From an uncultured Corynebacterium sp. (GTDB taxonomy: Bacteria > Actinomycetota > Actinomycetes > Mycobacteriales > Mycobacteriaceae), in contig NZ_CALUCS010000009.1 of the NCBI RefSeq assembly GCF_943914615.1, positions 1 to 64,000 of the forward strand: a stretch of DNA of 64,000 nucleotides, in the 5' to 3' direction. The first letter of the stretch is position 1. Each line of letters opens with the position of its first letter. The notes beneath the pieces are model-generated. The model saw only the letters and a program-made list of their open reading frames with translations. It made no database searches and was not told the origin of the DNA. Of this stretch, positions 25,614 through 35,320 are shown in pieces. A program made the translations under genes and the position numbers.

Positions 25614-26954
25614 GTGACTGAGAGCGAGAAGAAGCAACAGAAGTCCCAGAAGACTAAGGCTGAGAAGTTTAAGGCGCTAAGTGCGCCGAAGGGTGTGCCG
25701 GACTACGTGCCGCCAACATCGGCGGAGTTCAAAGCGGTCAAGGATGCGTTCACCTCCGCCGCGCACGCTGCAGGCTACGAGCACGTGGAGCTGCCGATCT
25801 TCGAGGAGACCTCTCTGTTTGCCCGTGGTGTTGGCGAATCCACCGACGTTGTGTCGAAGGAGATGTACACCTTCGCCGACCGGGGCGGTCGTTCGGTGAC
25901 CCTGCGGCCGGAGGGCACGGCGGGCGTCATGCGTGCCGTCATTGAGCACAACCTGGATCGCGGGAAGCTCCCCGTCAAGCTGGTCTACAATGGCCCCTTC
26001 TTCCGCTACGAGCGCCCGCAGGCCGGCCGCTACCGTCAGCTGCAGCAGGTGGGTGTGGAGGCTATCGGCGTGGACGATCCGGCTCTGGACGCCGAGGTCA
26101 TTGCACTGGCGCACCGCTGCTTTAGCTCCATTGGGTTGAACGGTTTCCGACTGGAGCTGACCAGCCTGGGCGACTGGGACGACCGCCCCGCCTACCGGCA
26201 GAAGTTGCAGGACTTCCTGGCCACCCTGCCGCTGGATGAGGAGACGCAGCGCCGTGCGCAGCTGAACCCGCTGCGCGTCCTGGACGATAAGCGCCCCGAG
26301 ATGCAGGAGATGTTGGCCGAGGCTCCCTTGATGTTGGATCACCTCAGCGATTCCTCCCGCGAGCACTTCGAGACCGTGACCGGGCTGCTGGACGACCTGG
26401 GCGTGGGCTACACCATCAACCCGCGGATGGTGCGCGGCCTGGACTACTACACGAAGACCTGCTTTGAGTTCGTCCACGACGGCCTGGGCGCGCAGTCCGG
26501 CATCGGTGGCGGTGGCCGCTACGACGGCCTGATGGCTCAGCTGGGCGGGCAGGATCTTTCCGGAATCGGCTTCGGGCTGGGAGTTGATAGGGCACTGCTG
26601 GCGCTCGAGGCGGAGGAGAAGAGGGCGTCAACAGGAAGAAGGGTCGATGTCTACGGCGTGGCACTTGGGCAAGAGGCCAAGCGGCGCATGGTGGGCATCG
26701 TGGACGACCTGCGCGAGCGCGGGGTCGCTGCCGATATGTCCTACGGCGACCGTGGGTTGAAGGGAGCCATGAAGGGCGCCAACCGTGCCGGCGCACTGTA
26801 TGCCCTGGTGCTGGGTGATAAGGAGCTGGCTGAGGGCACCGTGACGGTGAAGGACCTCGGCGCTCACGAGCAGCACGAGGTGGATCTGACAGCAGTTGTG
26901 GAGCTGCTGGCGGAGAAAACGGAGAAGCCGGCAGAGAGGACGACAGGCGCTTAG
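25614..26954 (+). CDS. hisS: histidyl-tRNA synthetase
   Basis: 446 residues, class II. Motif 2 region with LRPEGTAGVMRA (about residue 103), FRYERPQAGRYRQLQQ (about 130), the histidine A motif LDYYTKTCFEF (about 280) and the glycine-rich GIGGGGRYDGL are present, followed by the C-terminal anticodon-binding domain. The N-terminal 20 residues are Lys-rich. It ends with a disordered Lys/Glu stretch. Confidence 0.97.
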   Translation: MTESEKKQQKSQKTKAEKFKALSAPKGVPDYVPPTSAEFKAVKDAFTSAAHAAGYEHVELPIFEETSLFARGVGESTDVVSKEMYTFADRGGRSVTLRPEGTAGVMRAVIEHNLDRGKLPVKLVYNGPFFRYERPQAGRYRQLQQVGVEAIGVDDPALDAEVIALAHRCFSSIGLNGFRLELTSLGDWDDRPAYRQKLQDFLATLPLDEETQRRAQLNPLRVLDDKRPEMQEMLAEAPLMLDHLSDSSREHFETVTGLLDDLGVGYTINPRMVRGLDYYTKTCFEFVHDGLGAQSGIGGGGRYDGLMAQLGGQDLSGIGFGLGVDRALLALEAEEKRASTGRRVDVYGVALGQEAKRRMVGIVDDLRERGVAADMSYGDRGLKGAMKGANRAGALYALVLGDKELAEGTVTVKDLGAHEQHEVDLTAVVELLAEKTEKPAERTTGA

Positions 26955-26997
26955 TAGAACGGCTTGCCGAACTGGCTGCGCCCGTACCTGCCGCCGC

Positions 26998-27010
26998 AGC
27001 GCTAAGAGCG
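26998..27010. terminator. small hairpin between convergent hisS and metallopeptidase genes
   Basis: GCGCT-AAG-AGCGC stem-loop lies between the convergent stops. It is short and lacks a T tract; weak evidence for a shared terminator. Confidence 0.3.
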
Positions 27011-27032
27011 CCGCAGCCGGGGCGCCACTGGG

Positions 27033-28007
27033 CTACGTGCGCGGAGCATAGCGCTGGAAGTCCTGGTGGCAGGACTTCATGGTGCCGCCCTGGTAGCCGC
27101 GCATGAACCAGTCCACGCGCATTTCGGAAGACCCGTGGGTCCACTTGTCGGGATCTACTTCCTGTCCGGAGCTGGACTGGATGGCGTCATCGCCAATAGA
27201 ACGAGCAGTCGCAATAGCCTGCTCGACCTGCTCCTGGGTGAGGGGCTCCAACAGAGCGTCCTCACCCTTGTCGGCGTTCTGGGCCCAAACTCCGGCGTAG
27301 CAGTCGGCCTGGACCTCCATCTTCACCGCGTTGGAATCCTCACCCGGGTTATCGTAGTCGCTCAAGCCCAAATTGCCCTCCAGGTTCTGGATGTGGTGGC
27401 CGAACTCGTGCGCGGTGACGTACATCTGCGCGAACGGGCCGTTGGATCCGCCCATCTGCTTCAGCTCGTCGAAGAACGGCACAGACATGTAGACCGTCTC
27501 GTCGCCGGGGCAGTAGAACGGCCCGGTGCTGGCTAGGTTCGCGGAGCCACAGCGGGTGCTGGTCTGCCCCTCGGCAAGCACCAGCCCCGGCTCCCTGTAA
27601 TCGGTCCCAGCCTCGTCCGGCAGCGCCGAGCCCCAGAACTGGTCGACAGATTTCGCCGTGGCCAGCACACGGCAATCGTCGTTGTTGTTGGCGTCCTCGG
27701 CCGTCTGGCAGTGCTCGAAGCCCTCGCCGCCCTGGCTGCTATTGACGCCCGCGCGCTGATCCGAGCCGTTGTTTCCACCCAACATCCCCATTCCACCGTT
27801 GAAGAAGAACACGAGAATGGCGGCAACGATGATTCCGGGAATACCGAAGCGGCGGGCGAGAGCGCCAAAGAGCAGCCCCGTAAAGAGGCCGCCACCCCCA
27901 CCCTGATTGCCACCCCCGCCGCCGAAGCCGAGACCGCCCCCGCCGGAGCCGGTGCCTCCGCGCTGCCCACGGTCGGAATAGTTGTTCAGATTGTTGTTAA
28001 AAGTCAC
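27033..28007 (-). CDS. ypfJ: membrane-anchored neutral zinc metallopeptidase (YpfJ family)
   Basis: 324 residues. The Asn- and Gly-rich N-terminus (long GGGG tracts) is followed by a membrane helix (about residues 58-80) and a zinc peptidase domain with HEFGHHIQ (H-E-x-x-H, about residue 200). The ypfJ-type zinc metallopeptidase family has no firmly known substrate. The active domain should lie outside the membrane. One dispersed 10-mer copy lies in the linker (Asn/Gln/Ser region) after the membrane helix. Confidence 0.88.
   Translation of the reverse strand: MTFNNNLNNYSDRGQRGGTGSGGGGLGFGGGGGNQGGGGGLFTGLLFGALARRFGIPGIIVAAILVFFFNGGMGMLGGNNGSDQRAGVNSSQGGEGFEHCQTAEDANNNDDCRVLATAKSVDQFWGSALPDEAGTDYREPGLVLAEGQTSTRCGSANLASTGPFYCPGDETVYMSVPFFDELKQMGGSNGPFAQMYVTAHEFGHHIQNLEGNLGLSDYDNPGEDSNAVKMEVQADCYAGVWAQNADKGEDALLEPLTQEQVEQAIATARSIGDDAIQSSSGQEVDPDKWTHGSSEMRVDWFMRGYQGGTMKSCHQDFQRYAPRT
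27740..27749 (-). repeat. dispersed 10-mer GGCGTCAMTA, copy 8
   Basis: GGCGTCAATA in the sense strand of the minus-strand metallopeptidase gene, preceded by GCGG, encoding part of its linker. Confidence 0.8.
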
Positions 28008-28107
28008 AAGTGAATCGTGCCATACCCGGGCGACGTATACACCCTATTGCGGACAAGGTAAGCTGTAAGGCCGAAAAGGCTGAAAATCGAGGAAGGACTA
28101 TAGGAAC

Positions 28108-29910
28108 GTGCTGCGCACACACCTGGCGGGCGAACTGCGCCCAGAGAATATTGGTGATGAAGTGACCCTGACCGGCTGGGTTGGTCGTCGACGTGACCAC
28201 GGTGGCGTCATTTTCATCGACCTGCGCGACCGCAGCGGCGTGGCACAAGTCGTCTTCCGCGAGTCCGAGGTGGCCGAGCGCGCACACGACCTGCGCAGCG
28301 AGTATTGCCTGAAGGTAACCGGTGTGGTGGAGGCTCGCCCGGAAGGTTCCGAGAACCCGAACCTGGCCTCCGGCGGCATTGAGGTCAACGTGTCCGCCCT
28401 GGAGGTTCTGAACGAGGCGGCCGCGCTGCCGTTCCAGATCGACGATCCATCTTCCTCCGGCGAGGTAGGCGAGGAGACCCGCCTGAAGTACCGCTACCTG
28501 GATCTGCGCCGCCAGACCCAGGGCGATGCGCTGCGCCTGCGCTCCCGCGTGAACCAGGCTGCCCGCGGGGTTCTGGCCGAGCACGACTTCACGGAGATCG
28601 AAACCCCGACGCTGACCCGCTCCACTCCGGAGGGCGCCCGCGACTTCCTGGTGCCCGCACGCCTGCGCCCGGGCACGTTCTACGCGCTGCCGCAGTCCCC
28701 GCAGCTGTTTAAGCAGCTGCTGATGGTGGCTGGCATGGAGCGCTATTACCAGATCGCCCGCTGCTACCGTGACGAGGACTTCCGCGCCGACCGTCAGCCG
28801 GAGTTCACCCAGCTGGACGTCGAGATGTCCTTCGTGGACCAGGAAGACGTGATCTCCCTGGCAGAGGAGATCCTAGTGGCCATCTGGAAGGAGATTGGTT
28901 ACGAGATCTCCACCCCGATTCCGCGCATGACCTATGCCGATGCGATGAAGTACTACGGCTCCGATAAGCCGGACCTGCGCTTCGATATCCAGATCACCGA
29001 GTGCACTGACTTCTTCAAGAACACCACCTTCCGCGTATTCCAGAATGAGTACGTCGGCGCAGTGGTCATGGGCGGCGGTGCCGACCAGCCCCGCCGCCAG
29101 CTGGATGCTTGGCAGGAGTGGGCTAAGCAGCGCGGTGCGAAGGGCCTGGCCTACATTCTGGTGGGTGAGGACGGCGAGCTGTCCGGCCCGGTCGCCAAGA
29201 ACATCACCGACGAAGAGCGCGCGGGCATTGCCGAGCACGTCGGGGCCAAGCCGGGCGACTGCATTTTCTTCGCCGCAGGCGAGACCAAGCCGTCCCGCGC
29301 CCTGCTGGGTGCTGCCCGCGGCGAGATCGCTAACAAGCTGGGTCTGATCAAGGAAGGCGACTGGGCATTCACCTGGGTCGTCGACGCCCCACTGTTCGAG
29401 CCGGCTGCGGATGCCACCGCGTCGGGCGACGTGGCCCTGGGTCACTCCGCCTGGACCGCTGTGCACCACGCCTTCACTTCTCCGAGGCCGGAGTACCTGG
29501 ATAACTTTGACGAGAACCCGGGCGAGGCACTGGCCTACGCCTACGACATCGTGTGTAACGGCAACGAGATCGGCGGCGGTTCTATTCGTATCCACCAGCC
29601 GGACGTGCAGGAGCGCGTGTTCAAGGTCATGGGCATCACCGAGGAGGAAGCCCGCGAGAAGTTCGGTTTCCTGCTGGATGCGTTCGCCTTCGGCGCCCCG
29701 CCGCACGGCGGAATTGCCTTCGGTTGGGATCGCATCGTCTCCCTGCTGGGCGGCTTCGATTCCATCCGCGACGTCATCGCCTTCCCGAAGTCCGGTGGCG
29801 GCGTGGATCCGCTGACCGATGCCCCGGGCGAGATCTCCGCGGAGCAGCGTAAGGAATCCGGTATCGATTTCAAGCCGAAGAAGGGCCCCAAGGGCCAGAA
29901 GGAAAAGTAG
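28108..29910 (+). CDS. aspS: aspartyl-tRNA synthetase, probably nondiscriminating
   Basis: 600 residues, the bacterial type with OB anticodon domain, class II core (FKQLLMVAGMERYYQIARCYRDED region, about residue 200-225) and the inserted GAD domain. His31 in RRRDHGG and Gly80 match the residues known from nondiscriminating AspRS of Pseudomonas and Mycobacterium (discriminating enzymes have Leu). So it likely charges both tRNA-Asp and tRNA-Asn, with the GatCAB amidotransferase completing Asn-tRNA. No asparaginyl-tRNA synthetase is seen in the window. The GTG start lies 100 nt from the divergent metallopeptidase start. Confidence 0.97.
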   Translation: MLRTHLAGELRPENIGDEVTLTGWVGRRRDHGGVIFIDLRDRSGVAQVVFRESEVAERAHDLRSEYCLKVTGVVEARPEGSENPNLASGGIEVNVSALEVLNEAAALPFQIDDPSSSGEVGEETRLKYRYLDLRRQTQGDALRLRSRVNQAARGVLAEHDFTEIETPTLTRSTPEGARDFLVPARLRPGTFYALPQSPQLFKQLLMVAGMERYYQIARCYRDEDFRADRQPEFTQLDVEMSFVDQEDVISLAEEILVAIWKEIGYEISTPIPRMTYADAMKYYGSDKPDLRFDIQITECTDFFKNTTFRVFQNEYVGAVVMGGGADQPRRQLDAWQEWAKQRGAKGLAYILVGEDGELSGPVAKNITDEERAGIAEHVGAKPGDCIFFAAGETKPSRALLGAARGEIANKLGLIKEGDWAFTWVVDAPLFEPAADATASGDVALGHSAWTAVHHAFTSPRPEYLDNFDENPGEALAYAYDIVCNGNEIGGGSIRIHQPDVQERVFKVMGITEEEAREKFGFLLDAFAFGAPPHGGIAFGWDRIVSLLGGFDSIRDVIAFPKSGGGVDPLTDAPGEISAEQRKESGIDFKPKKGPKGQKEK

Positions 29911-29920
29911 GCGAGTAGTA

Positions 29921-31168
29921 GTGCAATCAGTCGAGTCCACTGTCGAGGCGGCAACCCAGGTTTTGGCGACCCGCTTCGGCGGTTCACCCGAACTCAGCGA
30001 TCCGCAGGATCTGGGTGGGAGTGGCTCCTCGACGGTACTCCGTTGCCGGATTTCCGCCGACCCCTTCCTGCAGGAACGCACGGTGGTTATCAAGCAGCTG
30101 CCGTCGGAAAGCGAAGGGGACTCGGCTGCCGCGAACGCTAGCGGCGACGCAGGGGAGTTCGGCCCGGATGCCCTGGGCATGCTCCGCGAGGTCGTGGCTT
30201 ATCAGTACACCAATACTCTGGCGGAGACGGTGCGTCCCGGCCCGGTACTGCTGGCTTATGACATCGACCAGCGATTGCTGATCCTGTCGGATGCGGGCGA
30301 TGGCACCAGCTTTACCGACGTGCTGACCCTGCAGGATTCCAAATCCCGCATCGGAGCCCTGCGTAAGCTCGGCCGTTCGCTGGGCAAGATGCACGCTGCG
30401 ACTTTCGGCGGCGCCCAGTCGTACTCCACCCTGATGAGCCGCCAGTGCCAGCGCCACCACATCAGCCCCGAGGCGATTGAAGAGTCGGATATCAACGTCG
30501 GCGAGCTCATCCAGTCGGGCGTGGACCTCATGATTTCCAACGGGCTGACCATCGACCCAGTGGTGCAGCGCTATGCCTCTCAGGCCGCCGAGCGTCAGAG
30601 CAAGTCCGAGTTTCTCGTCTTCACTCCCTTTGACCTGGCGCCCGATAACGTAATGCTTACCGATAACGTCGTGCTGCTGGACTACGAGTGGGCGGGTTTC
30701 CGCGACGCTGCTTTCGACGTCGGTTGCGTAGTTGCGGGATTCCCGCAGGATAACTCCACTCCGGCGTTGGACGAACCGGAAACCACGGAATTCCTCGCCG
30801 CCTGGCGTGCGGAAGCGCAGCAGATCTGGCCGGCCATCTCCGACGACGAGGTTTTCCACGACTGGGTGATGTCCGCCCTCATCGGCTGGGCATTCCTGTC
30901 GTTGATCATGATGTACTACGGTCGGCTTTCGGTGGCCAAACACTCTTCGTTCGTCTTCGGCGAAGAGTCCGACAACCAGGAAGTTTCCCGCTCGATTCGC
31001 CACATGTCAGAGGAACAGCTCGAGGATTTGGCCACGACAGTAGAGGCCATCGAGCGTTACTCCCGTCGTCGCGATTCCCAGGATTTCGAAGCCATCGGTG
31101 GCTTCGCTCGAGTGTTGTTGAAGGTGTTGTCGCAGCTGGGAGCCTTCCCGAACGAGCGCGACGAGTAG
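29921..31168 (+). CDS. APH-like phosphotransferase family protein
   Basis: 415 residues with a protein-kinase-like (aminoglycoside phosphotransferase) fold. KLGRSLGKMHAATFGG and FTPFDLAPDNVMLTDNVVLLDYEWAG correspond to the catalytic loop and metal site. The usual HGDxxxxN loop is PFDLAPDN: the His is replaced, while Asp and Asn and the later DYE Asp are kept. Its substrate is unknown; it is a chromosomal gene tightly following aspS (10 nt) and preceding rarA, so resistance to drugs is not implied. GTG 29921 is chosen; an in-frame upstream extension overlapping aspS looks artificial. Confidence 0.8.
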   Translation: MQSVESTVEAATQVLATRFGGSPELSDPQDLGGSGSSTVLRCRISADPFLQERTVVIKQLPSESEGDSAAANASGDAGEFGPDALGMLREVVAYQYTNTLAETVRPGPVLLAYDIDQRLLILSDAGDGTSFTDVLTLQDSKSRIGALRKLGRSLGKMHAATFGGAQSYSTLMSRQCQRHHISPEAIEESDINVGELIQSGVDLMISNGLTIDPVVQRYASQAAERQSKSEFLVFTPFDLAPDNVMLTDNVVLLDYEWAGFRDAAFDVGCVVAGFPQDNSTPALDEPETTEFLAAWRAEAQQIWPAISDDEVFHDWVMSALIGWAFLSLIMMYYGRLSVAKHSSFVFGEESDNQEVSRSIRHMSEEQLEDLATTVEAIERYSRRRDSQDFEAIGGFARVLLKVLSQLGAFPNERDE

Positions 31169-31187
31169 CGCCCGCCGCTTAAAGCCG

Positions 31188-32582
31188 ATGGACGATCTGT
31201 TTTCCCAAGGTCAGCAGGGCAGTGGCGCCGCTGCGACAAACGGAACCGACGGAGACGCCGCGGAGGCGTACTTTCACCCCGGCTCCCACGCCCCACTGGC
31301 GGTTCGCATGCGCCCCCGCAGCCTCGACGAGGTGGTCGGCCAGGACAAGGTTCTAGGCCCAGGCTCGCCGCTGCGCCGCCTAATCGAGGGCCACGGTGAT
31401 ACCTCCGTAATCCTCTACGGCCCGCCAGGCACCGGCAAGACCACCATCGCGAGTCTCATCTCTCAGGCCTCCGGTCGCCGCTTCGAGGCCTTGAGCGCCC
31501 TAAATTCCGGCGTTAAGGAAGTGCGCGCGATCATCGAACAGGCCCGAAAGCGTCTGGTCTTGGGCGAGCACACCGTCTTATTCATCGACGAGGTTCACCG
31601 ATTTTCTAAAACCCAGCAGGATGCGCTGCTCTCTGCCGTCGAAAACCGCACTGTCCTCCTGGTCGCCGCCACTACCGAGAATCCCTCGTTCTCTGTGGTC
31701 TCGCCGCTGTTGTCACGGTCGTTGCTTGTCCAGCTCTCTTCTCTTAGTGACGCCGACATTCGCACCGTACTGCAGCGCGCCCTCGACGACGAACGCGGAT
31801 ACGCCGGCCGACTGCGAGTGACCTCAGAGGCAATGGATCAGCTCGTCGCCATGGCGGCTGGGGATGCCCGCCGTAGTCTGACGTACCTGGAGGCCGCGGC
31901 CGAGGGAGTCGAGCCGGAAGGGGAGGACGGCGTGGCGGAGCTGGTGGCGTCACAAGTAAAAAAGTCCCTTAACAAGGCAGTGGCGCGGTACGACCGCGAC
32001 GGCGACCAGCACTACGACATCACCAGTGCCTTCATTAAATCGATCCGCGGTTCGGATCCGGATGCAGCGCTGCACTACCTAGCCCGCATGCTGGAGGGCG
32101 GTGAAGATCCGCGCTTCATCGCCCGCAGGCTGGTGATCCACGCCAGCGAGGACATCGGCATGGCCGACCCGCAGGCACTGCAGGTGGCGGTGGCGGCATA
32201 TCACGCGGTGAGCTTCATCGGGATGCCGGAGGCGCGGCTCAACCTGGCGCAGGCCACGATCCACCTGGCGACCGCACCGAAATCCAACGGGGTGATCGCG
32301 GCGATCAACTCCGCCATCGGGGACGTGCAAGCGGGCAAAGGCGGGGCAGTTCCGGCTCACCTGCGCGACGGCCACTACCAGGGAGCGAAGGCACTGGGCA
32401 ACGCGGTGGGATACGTCTATCCGCACGACGATCCGAAGGGCGTGGTGCCACAGCAATACCTGCCGGAAGATCTGAAGGACGCGGTGTACTACCGGCCGAC
32501 AACCCACGGCCACGAAAAGACCATTGCCGCGCGCTTGAGTAGCCTTAGGGCTATCGTTCGCTCCTTCCTGACCCGGGGGTAG
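31188..32582 (+). CDS. rarA: replication-associated recombination protein RarA
   Basis: 464 residues, AAA+ ATPase with Walker A GPPGTGKTT (about residue 86), Walker B LFIDEVHRF (about 130), the AATTENPSF segment and the C-terminal HAGGED-type domain (LHYLARMLEGGEDPRFIARRL and ASEDIGMADP). RarA acts at stalled or broken replication forks. It has one exact and one near copy of the dispersed 10-mer (31745-31754 and 31946-31955). Confidence 0.96.
   Translation: MDDLFSQGQQGSGAAATNGTDGDAAEAYFHPGSHAPLAVRMRPRSLDEVVGQDKVLGPGSPLRRLIEGHGDTSVILYGPPGTGKTTIASLISQASGRRFEALSALNSGVKEVRAIIEQARKRLVLGEHTVLFIDEVHRFSKTQQDALLSAVENRTVLLVAATTENPSFSVVSPLLSRSLLVQLSSLSDADIRTVLQRALDDERGYAGRLRVTSEAMDQLVAMAAGDARRSLTYLEAAAEGVEPEGEDGVAELVASQVKKSLNKAVARYDRDGDQHYDITSAFIKSIRGSDPDAALHYLARMLEGGEDPRFIARRLVIHASEDIGMADPQALQVAVAAYHAVSFIGMPEARLNLAQATIHLATAPKSNGVIAAINSAIGDVQAGKGGAVPAHLRDGHYQGAKALGNAVGYVYPHDDPKGVVPQQYLPEDLKDAVYYRPTTHGHEKTIAARLSSLRAIVRSFLTRG
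31745..31754 (-). repeat. dispersed 10-mer GGCGTCAMTA, copy 9
   Basis: GGCGTCACTA on the minus strand followed by AGAGAAG, in rarA (Leu-Ser-Asp-Ala-Asp). A near copy with A-rich tail, GGCGTCACAA then GTAAAAAAG, lies in the same gene at 31946-31955 on the other strand. Confidence 0.8.
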
Positions 32583-32585
32583 AAT
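32580..32585 (+). promoter_or_regulatory. candidate -10 box of alaS
   Basis: TAGAAT overlaps the rarA stop codon and lies 50 nt before alaS. It abuts a short palindrome GAATG-TACG-CATTC (32583-32596) that could be an operator or RNA hairpin. Confidence 0.4.
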
Positions 32586-32635
32586 GTACGCATTCCATTT
32601 ACAGTCGACACAGAACTCTACGAGGTAAAGCCACC

Positions 32636-35299
32636 GTGCAAACGCATGAGATCCGCCAGCGCTTCATCGAGCACTTCACCAAGGCCGGGCACACCGAGGT
32701 ACCCAGCGCATCGCTGATCCTGGACGACCCGAACCTTCTGTTCGTGAACGCCGGTATGGTTCCGTTTAAGCCCTACTTCCTGGGCCAGCAGAACCCACCG
32801 TTTGAAAACGGCACGGCGACCTCCATCCAGAAGTGCGTGCGCACTCTGGACATCGACGAGGTCGGCATCACCACCCGCCACAACACGTTCTTCCAGATGG
32901 CGGGCAACTTCTCCTTTGGTGCGTACTTCAAGGAAGGCGCGATCACGCACGCCTGGACGCTGCTGACCGACCCGGTGGAAGAAGGCGGCCTGGGGCTGGA
33001 TCCGGAGCGCCTGTGGGTCACCGTCTATACCGACGATGACGAGGCAGCGGAGATCTGGAACAAAAAGATCGGCGTGCCCGAGCACAAGATCCAGCGCCTC
33101 GGCATGGAGGATAACTACTGGTCCATGGGTATTCCCGGCCCTTGCGGCCCCTGCTCGGAGATCTACTACGACCGCGGCCCGGAGCATGGCCAGGAGGGTG
33201 GCCCGATCGTCGATGACACCCGCTACATCGAGATCTGGAACCTCGTGTTCATGGAGAACGAGCGCGGCGAGGGCCTGGGCAAGGGCAACTTCGAGATCGT
33301 CGGCAAGCTGCCGAAGAAGAACATCGATACCGGCCTGGGCATCGAGCGCGTCGCCTGCATCCTGCAGGACGTGGACAACGTGTACGAGACTGACCTGCTG
33401 CGCCCCGTGATCGACGTGGCCCAGGAGGTGACCGGTGCCAAGTACGGCGCAGATCAGGCCAACGACGTGCGCTTCCGCGTGATCGCCGACCACTCCCGAA
33501 CCGGACTGATGCTGATGCTCGACGGCGTGACCCCGGGCAACGAGGGCCGCGGCTACATTCTGCGCCGCCTGCTGCGCCGCATCATCCGCTCCGCCCGCCT
33601 GCTGGGTGCGACGGGGGAGACCCTGGAGAAGTTCATGGACACCGTGCGTGAAACCATGACGCCTTCCTACCCGGAGATCGCAGAGAACTACGAGCGTATC
33701 CGCGCCGTGGCCCTTGCAGAGGAGAAGTCCTTCCTGAAGACCCTGGAATCCGGCTCCCAGATGTTCGACAACTGGGCCCACGGCGCTAAGGAGCGGGGCG
33801 AGGGCACCGTCCCAGGCGACGTTGCTTTCTCCCTGCATGACACTCACGGCTTCCCGATCGACCTCACCCAGGAGATGGCCGCCGAGGCGGGCCTGAAGGT
33901 GGACATCGACGGCTTCCACGACCTGATGGCCGAGCAGAAAGCCCGCGCCAAGGCCGACAACAATGCCAAGAAGCTAGGCCACGTAGATCAGACGATCTAC
34001 CGCCCGTTCGTGGACAATCAACCGACCGTGTTCACCGGCTACGAGAACCTGGCCGACGAGGCTTCCGTGCTGGGTATCATCCGCGACGGCGCGCTGGTGG
34101 AAACCGCCCCAGAGGGCACGGCCGCCCAGGTGATCCTGGACCGCACCCCGTTCTATGCAGAGGCCGGCGGCCAAATGGCCGATCGGGGCGAGATGTCCTC
34201 CACCTCTGGCGCCGCTCGCGTGGAGGACGTGCAGAAGGTCGGCAAGAAGGTCTGGGTGCACCACGTGACCGTCAGCGGCGGTGAGTTGGCGGTGGGCCAA
34301 AAGGTACAGGCAACGGTAGACAAGGCATGGCGCCACCAGGCTCGCCAGGCACACTCCGGTACGCACCTGATCCACGCCGCTCTGCGAGAGGTGCTGGGGC
34401 CGACAGCCGTGCAGGCGGGCTCCATGAACAAGCCAGGTTACCTGCGCTTCGACTTCAACTACGGCGAGCAGCTGACCGAACACCAGCTGTCCCAGATCGA
34501 GGAAATCGCCAACGGTGCCGTGGATAGCGACTACCAGGTGAACACCATCGAAACCTCACTGGAGGAGGCCAAGGCGATGGGCGCTATGGCTCTGTTCGGC
34601 GAGAACTACGGTTCCGAGGTGCGCGTCGTGGAGATCGGCGGACCGTTCTCCATGGAGCTGTGCGGCGGCATCCACGTGGAGCACTCCTCCCAGGTTGGCC
34701 CGATCTCTGTGCTTGGCGAGTCCTCCGTCGGCTCCGGCGTGCGCCGCATCGAGGCCTACACCGGCATGGATTCTTTCCGCTTCCTCAGCTCTGAGAAGTC
34801 TGTGGTGGCGGGGCTGGCCACCAGCCTGAAGGCGCCCAGCGAGGAGCTGCCGGAGCGCATCGATGCACTTACTGCCAAGCTGAAGGCCGCCGAGAAGCAA
34901 ATCCAGCAGCTGCGCGCCCAGCAGTTGCAGGGGCAGGTTGGCCAGCTGGTGGAGAAGGCCGAAGCTATCGGCGATGTCAAGGTTCTGGCCGAGCAGCTGC
35001 CCGAAGGCGTGGCCGCTGGTGACCTGCGCACTCTCGCCATGGATGCGAAGAACCGCCTGGGCTCCGAGCCCGCCGTCGTGGTCTTTGCCTCCGTAGACGG
35101 CGAGAAGGTGCCTTTCGTCGCCGCTGCAAATGACGCTGCTGTGGACAAGGGCATTAAGGCCGGTGATCTCGTCAAGGCCTTCGGGGAGCAGGTTTCTGGT
35201 CGCGGTGGCGGTAAGCCGGCCATGGCGCAGGGCTCTGGTTCGGACGCCGCCGGCATCCCCGCCGGCATCGAGGCCGTCAAGAGCGCATTGCGTGGATAG
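32636..35299 (+). CDS. alaS: alanyl-tRNA synthetase
   Basis: 887 residues, full length. It has the class II catalytic domain (GNFSFGAYFKEGA region near residue 90), the editing domain with HSGTHLIHAAL (zinc His pair, about residue 573) and CGGIHVEH (Cys and His, about residue 680), and a C-Ala domain ending with GRGGGKPAMAQGSG. The gene begins at GTG 53 nt after rarA and is followed 21 nt later by yqgF. A coiled segment (about 740-785) joins the editing and C-Ala parts. Confidence 0.98.
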   Translation: MQTHEIRQRFIEHFTKAGHTEVPSASLILDDPNLLFVNAGMVPFKPYFLGQQNPPFENGTATSIQKCVRTLDIDEVGITTRHNTFFQMAGNFSFGAYFKEGAITHAWTLLTDPVEEGGLGLDPERLWVTVYTDDDEAAEIWNKKIGVPEHKIQRLGMEDNYWSMGIPGPCGPCSEIYYDRGPEHGQEGGPIVDDTRYIEIWNLVFMENERGEGLGKGNFEIVGKLPKKNIDTGLGIERVACILQDVDNVYETDLLRPVIDVAQEVTGAKYGADQANDVRFRVIADHSRTGLMLMLDGVTPGNEGRGYILRRLLRRIIRSARLLGATGETLEKFMDTVRETMTPSYPEIAENYERIRAVALAEEKSFLKTLESGSQMFDNWAHGAKERGEGTVPGDVAFSLHDTHGFPIDLTQEMAAEAGLKVDIDGFHDLMAEQKARAKADNNAKKLGHVDQTIYRPFVDNQPTVFTGYENLADEASVLGIIRDGALVETAPEGTAAQVILDRTPFYAEAGGQMADRGEMSSTSGAARVEDVQKVGKKVWVHHVTVSGGELAVGQKVQATVDKAWRHQARQAHSGTHLIHAALREVLGPTAVQAGSMNKPGYLRFDFNYGEQLTEHQLSQIEEIANGAVDSDYQVNTIETSLEEAKAMGAMALFGENYGSEVRVVEIGGPFSMELCGGIHVEHSSQVGPISVLGESSVGSGVRRIEAYTGMDSFRFLSSEKSVVAGLATSLKAPSEELPERIDALTAKLKAAEKQIQQLRAQQLQGQVGQLVEKAEAIGDVKVLAEQLPEGVAAGDLRTLAMDAKNRLGSEPAVVVFASVDGEKVPFVAAANDAAVDKGIKAGDLVKAFGEQVSGRGGGKPAMAQGSGSDAAGIPAGIEAVKSALRG

Positions 35300-35320
35300 T
35301 CGCCTGGGGAGTTTTCGCTG

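Noticed and set aside
28204..28210. GGCGTCA in aspS counted as a motif copy
   Set aside because: It is followed by TTTTC, lacks MTA, and is explained by the conserved HGGVIF residues.
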